Source: Chlamydiae bacterium RIFCSPHIGHO2_12_FULL_27_8
GTDB taxonomy: Bacteria > Chlamydiota > Chlamydiia > Chlamydiales > SM23-39
Assembly (NCBI GenBank): GCA_001796155.1
Contig: MGLU01000068.1
Location: 1 to 16,444 of the forward strand
Direction of reading: 5' to 3'
DNA length: 16,444 bases
Shown: piece by piece, positions 12,879 through 16,444 of the stretch
Layout of the letters: each line of letters opens with the position of its first letter
Position numbering within the stretch: the stretch's first letter is position 1
Made by a program: the position numbers and the translations under genes
The notes under the pieces: generated by a model
Seen by the model: only the letters and a program-made list of their open reading frames with translations
Databases searched by the model: none
What the model was told of the DNA's origin: nothing

Positions 12879-15563
12879 TTGTCGGCATTGTACAAAGTTA
12901 TAGGAATTTCTCCGGGTGGTTGTTTACGATTGTTTTCCTTCCGTGATGGTGAATATAGTCATCAAACTATTCATAATAATAAGATTGTTGATCATTTTTT
13001 TTTAAATCCAAACCAAGGTCTTCTCTTTTTAGCAGGTCTTCAAGAAATAAAGGATTTACCTTCCTCTCTTAATTTTTGGCGTGATTTTGCTGCTAGCTAT
13101 TTTAAAGCTCTTTGCCATTTATCGTCTGAAATAGAAGATATTTTTCCACCATTAGAAGAATTTGAACAGCTAGTCCTCAGTATACCTCCCATGCCTGGAG
13201 CCGAATACTGCAGCATTGAAGTGTTGAAGCAAATCTGGCAGGCTTTAAATGGTTGGGTCCGTCTTAAAATTCAAACATTTCCTGATGGAATTAAGGGATT
13301 TATATCTTGTTATTTACCATTGTGGTCAAAGGTGGGTAGAGTTTGTTTTCATTTAGCCGAAAACAAACATAACCTAGATTATCCTTTTGCATTTCTTGCA
13401 ACATATGCACCAAAACTTAGCAAGAATGCAAAGGTACTATATCAGCCTTTATCCAAAGCCTTAGAACAATATGCCGGGGAAAAAAACAATAAGGCTTTGG
13501 CTCATTTGCTAAAACCAATATATGAAGCATCGAAACAATGCTGGTGGGTTCAAGATCTTATAGATAGCGGAGATATTTATCACGCCTTAGCTTGGAAAAT
13601 AAATGAAGCTCATCTTTTTTTAAAAGATGCAGATAAGCTTTATGAGAGCGGTGTATTAATACATTTTCCTAATTGGTGGAAAAAACGCCCTAGGCCAAAA
13701 GTGCAGGTAACCATAGGGAACAAAAAGCAAAATGCTTTTGGAAAAGAGTCATTATTGGATTTTGATATCGGAATTGCATTAAACGGTGAATTACTGACGC
13801 AAGAAGAATTATCAACGATTTATTCTGCCGAAGACGGCTTGATCTCTCTTAGGGGACAATGGATTGAAGTAGATAAAGAAAAATTAAACGAAGCTCTATC
13901 TCATTGGAAAGTTTTAAAAAATGATATGGCCGATGGGGTTTCTTTCATTGAAGGAATGAGATTGCTATCCGGGACAAAAGCAGACTTGTCGGGAACGGAA
14001 GAATTAGGCGATCAAGCTAAAAATTGGGCTTACGTTGAACCTAGTCAATGGTTAAAAGATATACTTAAAAATCTTAAAAACCCGGAATCTATTACCTTCA
14101 ACAATAAAAGCGATTCTCTAAAAACAACTTTGAGGTCTTATCAACAAGTTGGAGTCAATTGGTTGATGCTTTTAACTGAACTCGGGTTAGGGGCTTGTCT
14201 TGCTGATGATATGGGACTTGGTAAAACAATACAGGTTTTAGCCCTTCTGCTTGCTAAAAAAGAACAAAAAAAAGAAAAACACTATTTAAGCCTTTTAATT
14301 TTACCTGCTTCCTTGCTATCGAATTGGAAAATGGAATTAGAAAAATTTGCCCCATCCTTGAAAGCAATATATTTACATGGTTCGGAAATGCCAAAAAATC
14401 TACTAGAAAATGCTTTCTCTAATCAGGACCTGAAAAAAACCGATATTATTTTAACAACTTACGGGATGTTGTTGCGTTTGCCGAGTTTAAAGAATATATT
14501 TTGGGATCTTATCATTATAGATGAAGCGCAAGCAATAAAAAATCCCGGCACAAGACAAACAAAAGCTATAAAAGAATTGAAAAGCTTTACTCGCATAGCC
14601 CTAACAGGAACACCAATTGAAAATCGATTGGGAGATCTTTGGTCCCTCTTCGATTTTTTATGTCCCGGTCTACTGGGATCAGCAGATCGTTTTAATCAAT
14701 TTACTAAAACACTTGACCAACAAGATCATGCTTACGGGCCTCTTCGCAAGTTAGTGCAGCCATATATCCTGCGGCGCTTAAAAACCGACAAACAGATTAT
14801 TAATGATTTACCGGACAAAACAGAGATGACCGGCTGGTGCAGTTTAACCAAAGATCAGGCTAAACTATATGCTAAGGCAGTGAATGAATTGAAAGAGACA
14901 CTTCAAAAAGTTGACGGCATAAAACGCCGCGGAATTATATTATCCTGTTTGATGAAATTCAAACAAATATGCAATCATCCAAGCCAGTATTTAGGAAATA
15001 ACGAATATAAAACTGAACAAAGCGGTAAATTTGCTAGGCTGCAGGAGATTTGCGAAGAAATTGCTTCTCGTCAAGAAAAAGTATTGCTGTTTACTCAATT
15101 CCGCGAGATAACGCTTCCTCTGGAATCCCTTTTACAAGAAATTTTTAACCGGCAGGGATTAATCCTACATGGAGGAACTCCCGTAAAACAAAGAAAAAAT
15201 TTAGTAGATAGTTTTCAAAAAGAACAAGGTCCCCCATTTTTCATACTTTCATTAAAAGCAGCAGGAGTAGGTCTTAATTTAACTGCTGCTAATCATGTTA
15301 TTCATTTTGATAGATGGTGGAACCCTGCTGTTGAAAATCAAGCAACCGACAGAGCTTTCCGTATTGGGCAACATAAAAATGTATTGGTGCATAAATTTAT
15401 TTGCAGGGGAACCGTTGAAGAAAAAATAGATCAAATGATTTTAGATAAAATATCATTAGCTGAAGGAATATTAAAAAATGATGGAGTACCCAAGCTTACG
15501 GAAATGACTGATGAAAATTTATTAGACCTAGTATCTCTAGATATAGAAAAAGCCATTTTTTAA
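12879..15563 (+). CDS. SNF2-family helicase/ATPase (bacterial HelZ/RapA-like)
   Basis: SNF2 ATPases move along double-stranded DNA and remodel DNA-protein complexes. This one has 894 residues. An N-terminal half without motor motifs (about 1-410) matches the bacterial SNF2-associated region. The motor follows: DDMGLGKT (443-450, Walker A), DEAQ (548-551, Walker B), LTGTP (575-579), LKAAGVGLNLT in motif V and QATDRAFRIGQ (821-831) with the arginine fingers. The start is TTG at 12879 with AAGGAG eight bases upstream. It is followed after 14 bases by a SWIM-domain gene, a pairing seen in many bacteria. Two lines counted have 35 and 37 percent G+C, above most core genes here. Its exact role in transcription, repair or defence is not established. 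Confidence 0.94.
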   Translation: MSALYKVIGISPGGCLRLFSFRDGEYSHQTIHNNKIVDHFFLNPNQGLLFLAGLQEIKDLPSSLNFWRDFAASYFKALCHLSSEIEDIFPPLEEFEQLVLSIPPMPGAEYCSIEVLKQIWQALNGWVRLKIQTFPDGIKGFISCYLPLWSKVGRVCFHLAENKHNLDYPFAFLATYAPKLSKNAKVLYQPLSKALEQYAGEKNNKALAHLLKPIYEASKQCWWVQDLIDSGDIYHALAWKINEAHLFLKDADKLYESGVLIHFPNWWKKRPRPKVQVTIGNKKQNAFGKESLLDFDIGIALNGELLTQEELSTIYSAEDGLISLRGQWIEVDKEKLNEALSHWKVLKNDMADGVSFIEGMRLLSGTKADLSGTEELGDQAKNWAYVEPSQWLKDILKNLKNPESITFNNKSDSLKTTLRSYQQVGVNWLMLLTELGLGACLADDMGLGKTIQVLALLLAKKEQKKEKHYLSLLILPASLLSNWKMELEKFAPSLKAIYLHGSEMPKNLLENAFSNQDLKKTDIILTTYGMLLRLPSLKNIFWDLIIIDEAQAIKNPGTRQTKAIKELKSFTRIALTGTPIENRLGDLWSLFDFLCPGLLGSADRFNQFTKTLDQQDHAYGPLRKLVQPYILRRLKTDKQIINDLPDKTEMTGWCSLTKDQAKLYAKAVNELKETLQKVDGIKRRGIILSCLMKFKQICNHPSQYLGNNEYKTEQSGKFARLQEICEEIASRQEKVLLFTQFREITLPLESLLQEIFNRQGLILHGGTPVKQRKNLVDSFQKEQGPPFFILSLKAAGVGLNLTAANHVIHFDRWWNPAVENQATDRAFRIGQHKNVLVHKFICRGTVEEKIDQMILDKISLAEGILKNDGVPKLTEMTDENLLDLVSLDIEKAIF

Positions 15564-15577
15564 AAAGGAGTTAGTCA

Positions 15578-16309
15578 ATGTCATATGATAGATGGAAACC
15601 TTATGTTCCTGTAGCTCAAAGACGAGCTAAAGCCGTGAAAAAAATAAAAAATTTACAAAAGAAAGGAATGGTTGTTCAACCTGTAGAACTTGCACAGCGA
15701 AAAATAGCCACTACTTTTTGGGGCAAATCTTGGTGCGAACATATCGAATCCATTAACGATTATGAAAACCGACTTCCCCGCGGACGAACTTATGTCCGTA
15801 ATGGGTCGGTATGTCATCTGTCGATAGAAAAAGGGAAAATATCTGCAATTGTTGCAGGAAGTTATTTATATAATATTGAAATTGAAATTCAATCTTTACC
15901 TATTAAAAAATGGTTAGAAATTAAAAAACAATGCTCAGGTCAAATTGGATCGATATTAGAGCTTTTGAGCGGACAATTATCTGATGGCGTTATGAATATT
16001 GTTTGTCATCGAGAACAAGGACTTTTTCCTATTCAGTCTGAAATAAAGTTATCTTGCAGCTGTCCTGATTGGGCTAATATGTGCAAACATGTTGCTGCTG
16101 TTTTGTATGGTGTTGCTTCACGCCTGGACCATTCACCTGAACAGCTTTTTTTACTGCGTGGAGTTAATCATGAGGAGCTTATCGACATTTCTTCTACTAT
16201 TTCTAAAGTTATTAAAACAAGCAAACAAACAAACAAACGCCTTAAAGACTCTTCTTTAGAAGATGTATTTGGAATAGAAATTGAAAAAAGCCGTCATAAG
16301 AAAAAATAA
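15578..16309 (+). CDS. SWIM zinc-finger protein, partner of the SNF2 helicase
   Basis: The 243-residue protein carries a SWIM zinc finger, CSCPDWANMCKH (C160, C162, C169, H171), the C-x-C-x6-C-x-H form that binds zinc and usually DNA or protein. The N-terminal part has TFWGKSWCEHIESINDYENRLPRGRTYVRNG, which is typical of SWIM proteins encoded beside bacterial SNF2 genes (pieces at about 48-78). There is no catalytic motif. The start ATG at 15578 has AAGGAG upstream and lies 14 bases after the SNF2 stop, so the two are surely co-transcribed and may form a complex. The C-terminus is lysine-rich and encoded partly by a CAAA repeat. Confidence 0.9.
   Translation: MSYDRWKPYVPVAQRRAKAVKKIKNLQKKGMVVQPVELAQRKIATTFWGKSWCEHIESINDYENRLPRGRTYVRNGSVCHLSIEKGKISAIVAGSYLYNIEIEIQSLPIKKWLEIKKQCSGQIGSILELLSGQLSDGVMNIVCHREQGLFPIQSEIKLSCSCPDWANMCKHVAAVLYGVASRLDHSPEQLFLLRGVNHEELIDISSTISKVIKTSKQTNKRLKDSSLEDVFGIEIEKSRHKKK
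16222..16238 (+). repeat. CAAA tetranucleotide repeat in the SWIM gene
   Basis: CAAA is repeated four times plus one base inside the coding sequence, giving the local residues SKQTNK. Slippage here would change only about the last 25 residues. Confidence 0.8.
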
Positions 16310-16395
16310 ACAAAAATTTTTTTTATAAATTATTCCAAAAATTTATATTCGGATCTATTTTCAATAAAAAAAGCTCTAAGGAATTGTCAAAAAAT

Positions 16396-16420
16396 AACTT
16401 GAACAAATTTGCAAGTTTTT
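16396..16420 (+). terminator. Weak hairpin with T-run after the SWIM gene
   Basis: AACTTG (16396-16401) and CAAGTT (16412-16417) form a 6-bp stem with a 10-base loop, with T residues through 16420. It is 86 bases after the SWIM stop. The stem is AT-rich and weak. The rest of 16310-16444 shows nothing else that I can name. Confidence 0.3.
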
Positions 16421-16444
16421 GATATAAAAATATTTATGCAAAAT

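Overview
The window is AT-rich bacterial DNA. It reads like the chromosome of a member of the Chlamydiota, or a close relative, living inside a host. The partial SecA at the left edge has the wording I remember from chlamydial SecA (SGYNQKWDMIPYDVQ, then EMQTGEGKT). secA lies close to the pair nth-mnmE, as I recall for Chlamydia trachomatis. The peroxiredoxin gene touches a small unknown gene, which may also be a chlamydial arrangement. An ankyrin-repeat protein fits a host-associated life. These taxonomic statements rest on memory of protein families and gene order, not on a search.

Left part, 1 to about 10500, is mostly core genes at low GC (60-base lines that I counted gave 17 to 33 percent). 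In order: the 5' part of secA (minus); a GNAT acetyltransferase (plus); nth and mnmE (minus, start and stop codons overlapping); an AAA_14/DUF4143 ATPase (plus) behind a striking set of 22-bp repeats; then a minus-strand run trkA-trkH-ruvC-ruvA, which joins potassium uptake to Holliday-junction processing. A tRNA-Arg(ACG) gene opens a plus-strand cluster with a metallo-beta-lactamase-fold hydrolase and a 2-Cys peroxiredoxin. This cluster converges on a small unknown minus-strand gene.

Right part, about 10500 to 16444, looks accessory. It has a decayed transposase N-terminus with an in-frame stop, an ankyrin-repeat gene of clearly higher GC (45 to 52 percent in three counted lines), and a RIC/ScdA-type di-iron Fe-S repair protein. 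After these comes a tail of an unidentified reading frame without a start, directly before a TTG-started SNF2 helicase gene, and a SWIM zinc-finger gene. The SNF2-SWIM block also has higher GC (35 and 37 percent in two counted lines) than the core genes and may be acquired.

Themes: stress protection (peroxiredoxin, RIC, possibly the MBL hydrolase), DNA repair and remodelling (Nth, RuvAC, SNF2-SWIM), tRNA function (MnmE, tRNA-Arg) and potassium homeostasis (TrkAH). The signals least explained by ordinary annotation are the 22-bp iterated palindromes before the ATPase, a hairpin that carries the RIC ribosome-binding site, the Nth protein without a fourth cluster cysteine, and the orphan coding tail before the SNF2 gene.
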